64,000 nucleotides of DNA from Paraburkholderia sp. DHOC27 (lineage in GTDB: Bacteria > Pseudomonadota > Gammaproteobacteria > Burkholderiales > Burkholderiaceae), in the NCBI RefSeq assembly GCF_003429005.1, contig NZ_QVQV01000001.1:1295864-1359863 (forward strand), given 5' to 3'. The position numbers and the translations under genes were made by a program. Shown here in pieces: positions 55,418 to 63,981 of the stretch. The notes under the pieces are model-generated. The model ran no database searches. It worked only from the letters and a program-made list of their open reading frames with translations, and was not told the origin of the DNA. Every line of letters begins with the position of its first letter. Position 1 is the first letter of the stretch.

Positions 55418-56797
55418 TCACCGCTTCTTGGTCTCGCCCGGCGCGCACCACACCATCAGATCCTGTTCCGGCCGGTCAGCCGCGCAACCCCAATCGAGCG
55501 GCTGATCCTGATCGAAGCGCTTGCCGAGCTTCCACGCAATCTCCGCGCGTGCGAGTTGCACGCCCATATAGAACGCATGGCCGCCATCGGCTTCGAGATG
55601 CAGTTGCGGGTAGAGCGCGAACGGATCGCCCGCCACCTGGTGACCGTCACGGTTATAGACGTGGATGCCCTCGGCGCTCACCTGAACGCGAAAGTTCGGG
55701 TCGCGCACGCCGCGCGCCACGTCGTCGATTTCGGCCGCGCTATACGGAAACGGACGCTTCACATGCACCGTAGCAAGATCGCCATTGATGCCCTTCGGCA
55801 GGACATGCGCCTCGCGGGCGGCGTGCATCACGCGGCGTGCGACATCGGCTTCGCGAATCGCACGCCGTGCATGCAGACTGACCGAGGTGGTCAGCACCGC
55901 ATTCACGCGCAACTCCGCGGCCATGCCGAGCAACACCGCGTTGATGCCGCTGGTGTCGGCCTCGGTCAGCTCGGTCACATTGCCAACGCCCATCATGATG
56001 CCGATGGACGGATAGCGTTCGCGCAGACGCACATAGCGTGCGACGGATGCGGCAAGCCCGAACGGAATCGGATCGAGGATCGGGTCGGCGAGAAATGCGC
56101 GGCCACGTGCAACGAGCGTGTCGATCGCGGCGTCGAGCGAGGCGGGGTCGCCCGGTTCGCGCGCCACCAGGATCGGCGTGGCGGGCACTTCATCGGCGAT
56201 CCACAGCGTATCGAGATTCAGGCTCATCAGATAGTCGGCACCCGCCTGGCCGCCACGCAGCAGTTCTTCGCTGCGCATCGAATCGACACTCACGCGAAAG
56301 CCTTCGGCCTTCAACCGGCGCACCGCATCTTCGAGGTGCGGAAACGGTGTTTCGGGCAAACAGCCAATGTCGATCACATCGGCGCCCTGCGCCACATACT
56401 CGCGCGCACGCCTCGCGATGCCGTCGAGATCGAGGCGCGGCGCGTCGACGATCTCGGCAAAAATCTCGGTCTCGTAGCGCGACAGATCGAAGGGCTGCGT
56501 CTCGCGGCCGAAGAATTGCGGCAGATCCTTCACCTCTTCCGGACCGCGTTCGAAACGCGCGCCGTAGTGTTCGGAAAGCGCGTCGAGATCGCCACGGCAG
56601 CGGCCCGGCACGATCACGCGTTGTGCCGCGAGCGGCGCGGGCACGCGGCGGCGAATCATGTCGGCGGTCATCAATGCCGCCACCTGCAGGCCGATCTCGC
56701 GGATTTCCCAACTGAAGGGCGTGGGCGCCATGCCTTCGAGCACGCGGATCAGGTTCTTTTCGGCGAGCCGGCCAGTCAGGAAGACGATATGGTCCAT
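55418..56797 (-). CDS. Pterin-binding (dihydropteroate-synthase-like) protein of H4MPT clusters
   Basis: A 459-residue protein. The first ~145 residues (VFLTGRLAEKNLIRVLEGM, SWEIREIGLQVAALMTADMI) form the DUF6513-type N-terminal region. A dihydropteroate-synthase-like barrel follows with QGADVIDIGCLPETPFPHLED, RVSVDSMRSEELLRGG and GIMMGVGNVTELTEAD. It is a strong candidate for the step that joins the pterin to the ribofuranosyl aniline arm of H4MPT, but the substrate is unproven. It lies 114 bp after the flavoprotein gene on the same strand. Confidence 0.82.
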   Translation of the reverse strand: MDHIVFLTGRLAEKNLIRVLEGMAPTPFSWEIREIGLQVAALMTADMIRRRVPAPLAAQRVIVPGRCRGDLDALSEHYGARFERGPEEVKDLPQFFGRETQPFDLSRYETEIFAEIVDAPRLDLDGIARRAREYVAQGADVIDIGCLPETPFPHLEDAVRRLKAEGFRVSVDSMRSEELLRGGQAGADYLMSLNLDTLWIADEVPATPILVAREPGDPASLDAAIDTLVARGRAFLADPILDPIPFGLAASVARYVRLRERYPSIGIMMGVGNVTELTEADTSGINAVLLGMAAELRVNAVLTTSVSLHARRAIREADVARRVMHAAREAHVLPKGINGDLATVHVKRPFPYSAAEIDDVARGVRDPNFRVQVSAEGIHVYNRDGHQVAGDPFALYPQLHLEADGGHAFYMGVQLARAEIAWKLGKRFDQDQPLDWGCAADRPEQDLMVWCAPGETKKR

Positions 56798-56911
56798 GTC
56801 AGTACGCAGGCAGCGGCTGCAACGCGCGCAACGTGCGCGACGAACTTAAGGAACACCATTAAAACAACGAACCGAGGCAGCGCAACGATCGAAACAAGCA
56901 GAACCACCGTC

Positions 56912-57490
56912 TCATGGCACGGGCAGCGTCGCCAGCCGCTCACCGAGCGCGGCCTTGAGTTCATCCAGCGAGCGCACCAGTGTCGTGTATTCGAAGCGCG
57001 CGAGCCGCTCGACGTTCTCGAGTTCAATGGCGCGCGGCCGCAGTTCGACCCATTCGTTCGGACTTTGCGTGACCACGGTCGGCTCCGTGTCGCATGCAAA
57101 GACAATGCCTGGGATGCATTGCTTGCCGGCCTGCGCATACATATTGGTGGGCAGCGTATCGGAGATGCCGAACGCGCATTTCGCCACCGTGTTGCTGGTG
57201 GCCGGCGCAATCACCACCGTGTGATACATGCCGTGATAGAGCATGCCGACCGGCACGCCGCTCGCGCTGTTGTCGCGCAACACGCGGAAGTGTTTGCGCA
57301 GCTTCGGCAACGGCCAACCGTACAGCGGCAGGACTTCTTCGGCAGCGGCGGAGAGGAACAGGTCGACGCGCGGAATCTCGAGCGCGAGCGCGACGCACTC
57401 GTCGAGCAGATGACCCGAGCCCGTCACGCACCACGCAAAGCGCGCATCGGGCTTGAAATCCTCGAGACGACGGGCAGGCGCCTGGGTCAT
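56912..57490 (-). CDS. Archaeal-type flavoprotein, AfpA/DmrB family (putative dihydromethanopterin reductase)
   Basis: A 192-residue flavin-binding protein of the HFCD fold. RFAWCVTGSGHLLDE is the N-terminal phosphate loop, and HTVVIAPATSNTVAKCAFGISDTLPTNMYAQAGKQCIPGIVF holds the PASxNT-like motif of this superfamily. Its closest known function is reduction of dihydromethanopterin to H4MPT (DmrB/DmrX type). Its start overlaps the stop of the sigma-54 activator upstream (ATGA), so the two are co-translated. Confidence 0.78.
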   Translation of the reverse strand: MTQAPARRLEDFKPDARFAWCVTGSGHLLDECVALALEIPRVDLFLSAAAEEVLPLYGWPLPKLRKHFRVLRDNSASGVPVGMLYHGMYHTVVIAPATSNTVAKCAFGISDTLPTNMYAQAGKQCIPGIVFACDTEPTVVTQSPNEWVELRPRAIELENVERLARFEYTTLVRSLDELKAALGERLATLPVP

Positions 57491-59580
57491 GCGTGCGTGA
57501 TGGGCGGCGATGTTTCGTTAGGCGAATCGTTGGACGACATCTCGTCGGAAGGCTCGCCGTCGAGCGCGCTGCCGTCGTGTGAAAGACGGATGTGCAGCCG
57601 GCGCATCTTGCGGTAAAGCGTATTGCGGCTGATGCCGAGCGCCTTCGCCACGTTGCTGACGTTCCAGCGATGTTCGTCGAGCAACGTGAGCACGGTGCCG
57701 CGTTCGTTCAACTGGATCGCATTGAGCGCGGAGAGGTCCGCTTCGTCCGCGGGATGCGGATCGAGATCGAGCACCGCTGCACGCAGGGCGGCGGTGGCAC
57801 TGCTCTCCGGGCTGCGCTGGGTAATTTCGATGGGCAGATGCTCGCAGCGAATAGGTTGGCCATCGCAAAGCGCGACGGCCATCTGCAATACGTGGCGCAA
57901 CTGGCGAATATTGCCGGGCCACGCGTACGTGAGCAGCGCGTGCTCGGCCTCGGCGCTCAGATCGGGCGGGTCGTTATTGGTTTCGTTTTCGAGCAGATGA
58001 TGAATCAGCGCGAGCTTGTCCACCCGTTCGCTGAGCGGCGGCAGATTCAGTTCGACGCCCTTCAGGCGATAGTACAGATCCTCGCGGAACTGTCCGCTAT
58101 GCACGAGTTCGAGCAGATTGCGGTGACTCGCGCTGATGAGCTGAAAGTCGACCTTGATGGTGGTTTCCGCGCCGAGCGGCGTGACCTCGTGTTCCTCGAT
58201 CACGCGCAGCAGACGCGCCTGCAAGGCGAGCGGCATGTCGCCGATTTCGTCGAGAAACAGCGTGCCGCTGTTGGCCTGCACGATCTTGCCGCGCCGTCCT
58301 TCGCGCTGCGCGCCGGTGAAGGCGCCCGCGCGATAACCGAACAGTTCGCTCTCGATCAGGTTTTCCGGCAGGGACGCGCAATTCACCGGCACGAACGGAC
58401 CGGACGCATGCGGGCTGATGCTGTGCAGGGCCTGCGCGAACACTTCCTTGCCGGTGCCCGTTTGTCCGCGGAGCACGATCGGAATCTTGCGCTGCACGAC
58501 GCGTGCGGCAAGCTGGATCTGCGAGGCCATACGTGGATCGCCGAACTCCAGATGCGCGATCTGGTCGAGCCGCGCCGGTGCCGGTCGTTTTTCGGCAACC
58601 GCGGCGCGCGGCGCGGGTGCGCTCACGGCGATACGGGTGCCGCGTTCCGCGCTGTTTTGCGGCGTCTGCGCAACGAGGAAGAAGCGGTTGGTCGCGTTGG
58701 TGCTGTACACCGTGACCGGATGGAACGAGCCGCGAATGCTGCGCGCGATCATGTCTTCGAGCGACGCGTTGAAGGCTTCCTCGATGCGCCGTCCGCGCAA
58801 TTCGCTCAGGCTGCGAAAGCCGAGCTGAAAGAGGGCGCTGCGATTCGCGGCGAGCACGGTGCTGTCGTCGGCCACCGCGAGTTTGCCGCCGTGCAGGGTG
58901 CCGACGAATTCCGGGCGGCTATGAAAGTGGATCATGTTCGCGTGCCGGTAACGCGCATCCAGCAGGCGGTTTTCGATCATCTGCCGCGACATGCCGACCA
59001 GCACCAGCGAATGCTGTTGCAGCAGCTTGGAGCGGCTCGTCACATCCAGTACGCCGGCAATTTCGCCGCTGTCGTCGAAGATCGGCGCGGCGGAGCAGGT
59101 GAGCGACGTATAGCGTGGATAGAAATGCTCGTGCTGGCACACGGCGATGCAGTCGCGTTCGGCGAGGCACGTTCCCATGCCGTTGGTGCCGGCTTCGCGC
59201 TCGCTCCACAGGGCGCCCACGCGAAAGCCATCGGCGGCGACCGCTTCGGCAAACGGCACGGACGATACCTGATGGACGATCATGCCGCCGGCGTCGACCA
59301 GCACTACCGCGAGTTCGGGGTCGGCGAGCTGCTGATACAGCGTGGTCATTTCGAGCTTCGAGCACGCAATCAGGTCGCCCATGGCTTCGCGACGCGCACT
59401 TAGTTCGTAGTCCGTCAGGACCGGCGGAGCGACGAAACGGGACGGGTCGAGCTGGAATTCGTTCATGCAGCGTGCCCACGATTGCGCTACGGGCTCGCTG
59501 GTCGGGCGAGTCGCCAATTGATGATTGACGACGTTCAGAACTTCACGGACGTGCAAAGAGCTGTCAGTGAGCAACGACAT
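57487..59580 (-). CDS. Sigma-54-dependent transcriptional activator (second copy)
   Basis: A 697-residue enhancer-binding protein. The N-terminal SWARCMNEFQLDP and GAF region (about 65-205, with AGTNGMGTCLAERD) match the AcoR group. A PAS-like segment (about 225-300) includes AANRSALFQLGF. The AAA+ domain has Walker A GQTGTGKE at 372-379, GAFTGA at 419-424 and FLDEIGD at 442-448. A Fis helix-turn-helix (NVSNVAKALGISRNTLYRKM) closes it. The ATG at 59580 follows GGAGAC. It differs from the first activator through much of its sensing part, so the signals differ. It is coupled to H4MPT cofactor genes, suggesting control of that block. Confidence 0.92.
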   Translation of the reverse strand: MSLLTDSSLHVREVLNVVNHQLATRPTSEPVAQSWARCMNEFQLDPSRFVAPPVLTDYELSARREAMGDLIACSKLEMTTLYQQLADPELAVVLVDAGGMIVHQVSSVPFAEAVAADGFRVGALWSEREAGTNGMGTCLAERDCIAVCQHEHFYPRYTSLTCSAAPIFDDSGEIAGVLDVTSRSKLLQQHSLVLVGMSRQMIENRLLDARYRHANMIHFHSRPEFVGTLHGGKLAVADDSTVLAANRSALFQLGFRSLSELRGRRIEEAFNASLEDMIARSIRGSFHPVTVYSTNATNRFFLVAQTPQNSAERGTRIAVSAPAPRAAVAEKRPAPARLDQIAHLEFGDPRMASQIQLAARVVQRKIPIVLRGQTGTGKEVFAQALHSISPHASGPFVPVNCASLPENLIESELFGYRAGAFTGAQREGRRGKIVQANSGTLFLDEIGDMPLALQARLLRVIEEHEVTPLGAETTIKVDFQLISASHRNLLELVHSGQFREDLYYRLKGVELNLPPLSERVDKLALIHHLLENETNNDPPDLSAEAEHALLTYAWPGNIRQLRHVLQMAVALCDGQPIRCEHLPIEITQRSPESSATAALRAAVLDLDPHPADEADLSALNAIQLNERGTVLTLLDEHRWNVSNVAKALGISRNTLYRKMRRLHIRLSHDGSALDGEPSDEMSSNDSPNETSPPITHA

Positions 59581-60146
59581 GGGGTTTGTCTCCGTTGCGG
59601 CAGTTCGCGCCAGCCGGTTCGCATTGCATTGGGTGCTTTGCTCGACCATGCCCGTACGAGTGTCGCTTTTTCGATAGGGTCTTCCCCTGGCGCCGCGGTT
59701 TCTGGGTCCGTATGCGCACCGAGTGACCACCCTTATATCAGGCAGTGGCTTAAAACTCTACGCCGGATGTCGCCCAGGTTCAATAAGTAGTCGCAATAAC
59801 CCTACTGGCTGCGCCCGATTTTTGCTTTTATGTCACCCACGCCGTTTCGAATTTTATTTGCCTGAAGCAGCGAACAGCGTGTGCCGGGTTTGGCGCAGAC
59901 TGTGCCGCTTGTTTGCGCCGGCTGTGCCGGCCCGCCGGAGTGTAGTTTCGCGTGCGATTGCAGGCTGTCCGCTTTGCGTTTACCCGAATGCCGCGTTTGC
60001 ATGTCTTTGCGTGCGCTGGTTAATTCACTGGCCTTTTTTATTCGTGACGCATTAGTCATTCACCTGGTTTTGGTTGGCTTTCTTTGCTTGGCTTTCATTC
60101 GCTACTGGTTTAGCTAATTATTTGCCGCACTGCGGCGGAGTTCATC
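59581..60146. other. 566-bp divergent intergenic region between the second activator and folB-like gene
   Basis: No convincing gene is present. It contains three TGTGCCG direct repeats (59880-59929) and a long T-rich stretch at about 60010-60120 just before the folB-like gene, a likely promoter region for it. No strong sigma-54 site was found for the activator gene itself. Confidence 0.5.
59880..59929 (+). repeat. Three TGTGCCG direct repeats at 21-22 bp spacing
   Basis: Copies start at 59880, 59901 and 59923. The two-helical-turn spacing puts them on one face of the DNA, as expected for a phased transcription-factor array. They are midway between two divergent genes. Confidence 0.55.
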
Positions 60147-60683
60147 ATGGATCGTATCGACGCTGTTCGCCTCGCCCGTTTTTCCGCTGCCAGTACCGAG
60201 GCCGACGGCGCGGGCACCGCTGCGCCGTTCGACGCGCCGTCTGCCGGCATGCGGTCCGTGCGGATGGACGTGGTGTTCATCGAGAACTTTGTCGGCCAGA
60301 CCATCATCGGCATCGACAGCAGCGAACTGCATGATCCGCAACCGGTGCGGATGAATCTCGCCATCGGCGTGCCGGCGATTCGTGCGTGCACGACCGATCG
60401 CATCGAAGACACCATCGACTACGCAGCGGTGCGCAGCGCATTGCATGCGTTGCTTGCGTCGCACGGTGTGCGTCTGCTCGAAGCCCTCGCGGAGGCGGTG
60501 GCGCGTTTGCTCATCACGGAGTTCGGCGCGCATTGGGTGCGGGTGGCGCTTGCCAAGCCTGCGAAGTTCGACGATGTGTCGGCGGTGGGCGTGCAGATCG
60601 AGCGGCAACGCGGTGACGTCCCGCAGGCCACGGCGGGACTCGCGGGTTACGCGTCGCTCGGGGCGGGGATGATCCCGGGCTGA
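60147..60683 (+). CDS. FolB-family dihydroneopterin aldolase-like protein
   Basis: A 178-residue tunnelling-fold protein. After a ~35-residue poorly conserved extension the FolB core reads VFIENFVGQTIIGIDSSEL, CTTDRIEDTIDYAAVRSALHALL, LLEALAEAVARLLI and VRVALAKPAKF. The Glu of LLEALA and the Lys of LAKPAKF match catalytic residues. Folate synthesis and H4MPT synthesis both need pterin aldolase chemistry; its position among H4MPT genes suggests it serves methanopterin. The ATG at 60147 has CGGAG upstream. Confidence 0.82.
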   Translation: MDRIDAVRLARFSAASTEADGAGTAAPFDAPSAGMRSVRMDVVFIENFVGQTIIGIDSSELHDPQPVRMNLAIGVPAIRACTTDRIEDTIDYAAVRSALHALLASHGVRLLEALAEAVARLLITEFGAHWVRVALAKPAKFDDVSAVGVQIERQRGDVPQATAGLAGYASLGAGMIPG

Positions 60684-60855
60684 CGATCGGGCTGATGATC
60701 GGGGCGGACCGCGCCGGTCAAGCGGGCCGAGCCCCGCTCTTTTGGGCGCGAATCCTGGCGCGCATCTGGCCACTCAACTTGCCCCTAACAAGGCCTCGTC
60801 AGCCGCTCGTCAAGCAGCCATCAAGCAGGTCATCAAGCCGTTCATCACGGGCGAC

Positions 60856-61275
60856 TCACTTCGCCGACGCCGTCTTGTCGTGCCCCAGTCCGCAACTGTG
60901 ATAGGCCTCGGCCTGCAGCGTGCGGAATTTCTTCGTCTGCGCTTTAGCCTGATCGACCCGAAACTCCGAACCGCCTTCGCCGCCTAGCGTGGCGTACTTG
61001 GAGAAGGTCGACTGATCGACGAAATCCTCGTAGGACAGCGTGGTCGCCATCTTGTCGATCACGCACGAGCATTTGTAGACGTTGGCGAAATCGTGGCCGT
61101 TGTCGTCCATGCAGCTCAACACGTATTCGACGCGTCCCTGGGTGGGATAGTTATAGCCGCCCGCTGGCGCCGGCGCGGTCGCCGGTGTGATGGGCGCGTC
61201 GCCTTCCGCCCAGGCGAGCGGCGCGGCAAGCGCCACGCAGGCGCAGGCCGCCAGCACTCGACATCGTATGGTCAT
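60856..61275 (-). CDS. Small periplasmic cysteine-containing protein of unknown function
   Basis: A 139-residue protein with a clear signal peptide (VLAACACVALAAPLAWAEG). The mature part has four cysteines: one in YVLSCMDDNG, two in YKCSCVIDKM and one near the end in AYHSCGLGH. The compact helical pattern and paired cysteines suggest disulfides or a metal or haem-free redox role. No named family was recognised. It lies between the folB-like gene and fae, on the same strand as fae, 100 bp after it. It may act in periplasmic alcohol oxidation, but that is only positional inference. Confidence 0.75.
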   Translation of the reverse strand: MTIRCRVLAACACVALAAPLAWAEGDAPITPATAPAPAGGYNYPTQGRVEYVLSCMDDNGHDFANVYKCSCVIDKMATTLSYEDFVDQSTFSKYATLGGEGGSEFRVDQAKAQTKKFRTLQAEAYHSCGLGHDKTASAK

Positions 61276-61375
61276 CTCATCTCTCTATCTCATCTTTCTA
61301 TGAGAGGGTGCGTGTGACAGCGAAGGGCCGCTGTGACAGCGTACCCTCGCCGCATTCAGACGCACCCATGCGTCA

Positions 61376-61885
61376 TCAGTTCGCCGCGAACGGATGCGCC
61401 ACGCTGCTCTTTTTCGACACCACTTCCGCGGCGCTGGGTTCGCCAGCCACGGCGCGCTTGATCGCTTCGCGCGTCGCCTTGTAGTTGTACTCCTGAATCT
61501 TCTTGTCGTCGTCGGCCTGCCAGTGAATGAACACGCCCACGCACAGAAACAGGTCGTCGGCTTCGTCCTGCGGAATCGTGCCGTCCTCGACGCTGTCCGC
61601 TACCGCGAGTGCGACCGCATGTTGCGCGGGGCCGAACATCTGCACGGCCTGCTTGGCGCCCTTGATGGTCACCTTGTTGAACAGAATCGTGTTCGGTTTG
61701 GTGAGCAGGTTGGGGGCGACCACCGCCAGTAGCGACGTGAAGCCGTCCTTATTATTGGTGAGCGCATTGCAGAAGGCGATTTCCGCAGCCGAACCGCGCG
61801 GTCCGATCAGCAAGTCGATGTGTGCGACCTCATTGCCGTCGCCGACGAGCGACTCTCCTATCAGGACGCGATTGATCTTGGCCAT
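61376..61885 (-). CDS. fae: Formaldehyde-activating enzyme
   Basis: A 169-residue Fae. [22 protein letters not shown] carries the conserved catalytic His22, and [20 protein letters not shown] and [19 protein letters not shown] follow. It speeds the condensation of formaldehyde with H4MPT to methylene-H4MPT in the cytoplasm, the entry to the C1 pathway whose exit is the fhc complex. The ATG at 61885 follows CGGAGGAA. An upstream in-frame start 35 codons earlier has no family match. Confidence 0.96.
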   Translation of the reverse strand: MAKINRVLIGESLVGDGNEVAHIDLLIGPRGSAAEIAFCNALTNNKDGFTSLLAVVAPNLLTKPNTILFNKVTIKGAKQAVQMFGPAQHAVALAVADSVEDGTIPQDEADDLFLCVGVFIHWQADDDKKIQEYNYKATREAIKRAVAGEPSAAEVVSKKSSVAHPFAAN

Positions 61886-62069
61886 TCTGTTCCTCCGATG
61901 AGTGGAATAGTGACTGCACGACTGACTGACATGCTGCGGCGACGCTCCTGTTTGTACGAACGCCGCGCGGCGGTTGATGCGCAGTGGCATTGACTAACAG
62001 GAACCGTGCCAATGCACGTTTGCTCGCCAGCGCGGCAGGTGGAGAGCGAGGCTCGGCGAAGAGAACGCA

Positions 62070-62972
62070 CTAATGCGCGTGCGCTGCGGCAAAGCCGAGA
62101 CAGATGCCGACGAATAGTGTCGCGACAGTCAGGTCCGCGCTGGTTCCGGGGTTGATGCCCTGAGCTTTCAGTTCGGCATCCCATGCATTCAACCTTTGGA
62201 CAGCCGCGTCCAGCGGATTTTGTGCGGGCGCATGAAGGCATTGCGTGCGCCATGGCGTGTGCCGTTCACGTGCCGCAAGCGTGACACTTTGCGCCACGGC
62301 CGGACCCTGCTTACGCACAATGTGAGAGTCGGGCCAACCGGCGAGGAAGGTGAGAAACACATTCAGGGTGGCGACGTGCGGTTGAGCAACGGGGGCTTCG
62401 CGGAACGCGGCGAGTCCACTACCGAAGATGTCGTGAAAGCCGTCCGCGTATTGACGGGCGATGCTGTCGCGCCCGGCGGCAAGCGTCATCGCCGCGCGCA
62501 GGTCGACGGTGGGTGCAGTGTGAACCGACTGCTCGGGCGCCTCGCCCAGACCGCCCGGGTTGGCAAGCGCGATGGCGCGGTAGGCGAGACGCGCGTCGTC
62601 GAGATCGAGCCGTTCGAGGACGGCTTGCGTTGCCGCGCGCCAGCGTTGCGCCGTCAGCGGTTCCGTGAGGTCATCCAGCGCCGCGGCAAGCGGCGCGACG
62701 AGCAGCAGGATGCCAAGATTCGTATTGCAGCCCACGGCATCGCGCGTGTGCGTGACTGCATCGAGCACACGTTGTCCGACCGGTGCGCCGCGCCTCAGCA
62801 GCGCGGCGGCGGCCGCTTCCGCGCTGGCGATGAACTGGTCGGCCTGCATGCCGTGCCCGGCGCTTTGCACGCTGACGTTGCCCGGCTTGGCGGTTTCCAC
62901 GTCGAGCCGGCAGGCCGTGAGGAACGCGCCGCGAACCTGCGCGGACGTCAGGAAGCAGGCGGCCTCAGCCAT
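62070..62972 (-). CDS. CitG/MdcB-like triphosphoribosyl-dephospho-CoA synthase family protein of H4MPT clusters
   Basis: A 300-residue protein. Family signatures are ACRLDVETAKPGNVSVQSAGHGM at the N-terminus, GCNTNLGILLLVAPLAAALDD in the centre, and LNAWDAELKAQGINPGTSADLTVATLFVGICLG at the end. CitG makes the CoA-derived prosthetic group of citrate lyase, but no citrate lyase genes are here. Homologues recur in H4MPT clusters and probably make a ribosyl-phosphate intermediate of the cofactor; this is inferred. The start overlaps the upstream ligase gene by 8 bp. Confidence 0.82.
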   Translation of the reverse strand: MAEAACFLTSAQVRGAFLTACRLDVETAKPGNVSVQSAGHGMQADQFIASAEAAAAALLRRGAPVGQRVLDAVTHTRDAVGCNTNLGILLLVAPLAAALDDLTEPLTAQRWRAATQAVLERLDLDDARLAYRAIALANPGGLGEAPEQSVHTAPTVDLRAAMTLAAGRDSIARQYADGFHDIFGSGLAAFREAPVAQPHVATLNVFLTFLAGWPDSHIVRKQGPAVAQSVTLAARERHTPWRTQCLHAPAQNPLDAAVQRLNAWDAELKAQGINPGTSADLTVATLFVGICLGFAAAHAH

Positions 62973-63981
62973 GACGTCCGTAGAGCGGCACGACGGCGCC
63001 GTCGCCGGTTGCTGCGCGTTCGGCGGCAGCCTGGCGGGACGCCGGCAGCTTGCGTTGCAGCAGATCGTCGACAAGCGCCGCCGCCAGATCGACCGCGGTG
63101 ACCGATTGCAGGCCGCGCCACGCCGCCACGCCGTTGACTTCGAGCACCAGCGGGCGGCTCGCGTCGTGGGGATCGGGAATCAGATCGACCCCGGCGTAAT
63201 CGAGGCCGAGCGCCTGGGTGGCGCGCACGGCGGTCTGGGCGAGCGGTAGATCGAGGTCCGCCGCTTTGCACACGGCACCCTGCGCGAAGTTGTGGATCCA
63301 GCCATTGCCGCCGACGCGCCGCATCGCCGCGACCGCCCGTCCACCAATCACGAGCACGCGCCAGTCGAAGCCGGGTTGCGCGCCGTCGATAAAGCGCTGC
63401 AGGTAAGCCACCTGCTGATACGGCTCGAGCGAAGGCAGCGGCGTGAGTGCGCCCGCACCGCGCGCTCCACCCGCACCGAGCCGCTTGAGCCCCTGTCCCT
63501 GCGAGCCGAACAGCGGCTTGAGCACCACCTGACGTCCCGCCGCCGCCTCGCGCATCACCACGCGCTGCGCGAAAGCGGCGGATTCCCCGGCCCAGGTGGG
63601 CGGGGTGGGCACGCCGTTGCGATGCAGCAGAAAGCTCGTCATCGATTTGTCGACGCTGCGCTCGATCGCCCGCGCGTCGTTGTAGACCGGCACGCCGGAT
63701 TCACGCAGCGCGTGCAGGATGCCGAGCCGCAAGGTGACCTGTTCGAAGGTTCCGCCCGCGATGCCGCGCACGAACACCGCATCGGGCAGCGTATGGCCGT
63801 AGCCGGGCAGCATCAGGCCATGCGGCTGCCACGTGGTGTCGATGCGGCAATCGGCCAGATCGACACAGCGCGCCTCCACGCCGCGGGCGCGAAACGCCCG
63901 CTTGAGACGGCCCGTATGCCAGCCGGTCTCGTCGGTCATGATCGCCACGCGTAGCGCAGGTCGCAGGCCGGCAGGGTCCAC
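62965..63981 (-). CDS. ATP-grasp ligase, MptN/RimK-like (H4MPT glutamate ligase)
   Basis: At least 338 residues; the frame stays open to the right edge, so the true start may lie outside. It has AIMTDETGWHTGRLKRAFRARG, MLPGYGHTLPDAVFVRGIAGG, the ATP-binding QVVLKPLFGSQGQGLKRLG and the metal site VDLIPD-(...)-LVLEVNGVAAWRGLQ. The match is to MptN, which adds the alpha-linked glutamate to H4MPT, and to RimK. The GTG at 63981 is a provisional start. It overlaps the citG-like gene. Confidence 0.82.
   Translation of the reverse strand: MDPAGLRPALRVAIMTDETGWHTGRLKRAFRARGVEARCVDLADCRIDTTWQPHGLMLPGYGHTLPDAVFVRGIAGGTFEQVTLRLGILHALRESGVPVYNDARAIERSVDKSMTSFLLHRNGVPTPPTWAGESAAFAQRVVMREAAAGRQVVLKPLFGSQGQGLKRLGAGGARGAGALTPLPSLEPYQQVAYLQRFIDGAQPGFDWRVLVIGGRAVAAMRRVGGNGWIHNFAQGAVCKAADLDLPLAQTAVRATQALGLDYAGVDLIPDPHDASRPLVLEVNGVAAWRGLQSVTAVDLAAALVDDLLQRKLPASRQAAAERAATGDGAVVPLYGRHG

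Noticed and set aside
55556..57616. A long open frame on the plus strand (over 680 codons)
   Set aside because: It runs antisense to the pterin-binding protein and flavoprotein genes. Its translation has no recognisable domain and is rich in Arg, His and Ala, as expected for a GC-rich shadow frame.
57592..59403. A 600-codon open frame on the plus strand
   Set aside because: It is antisense to the sigma-54 activator, which has clear AAA+ and HTH motifs. The opposite frame has none.
59891..59905. TGGCGC-N5-GTGC as a sigma-54 promoter before the folB-like gene
   Set aside because: The -12 element is poor and the sequence overlaps the TGTGCCG repeats, which better explain it.
62973..63074. Upstream extension of the citG-like gene
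   Set aside because: It lies within the MptN-like ligase coding sequence and has no family similarity; the ATG at 62972 matches the family start.
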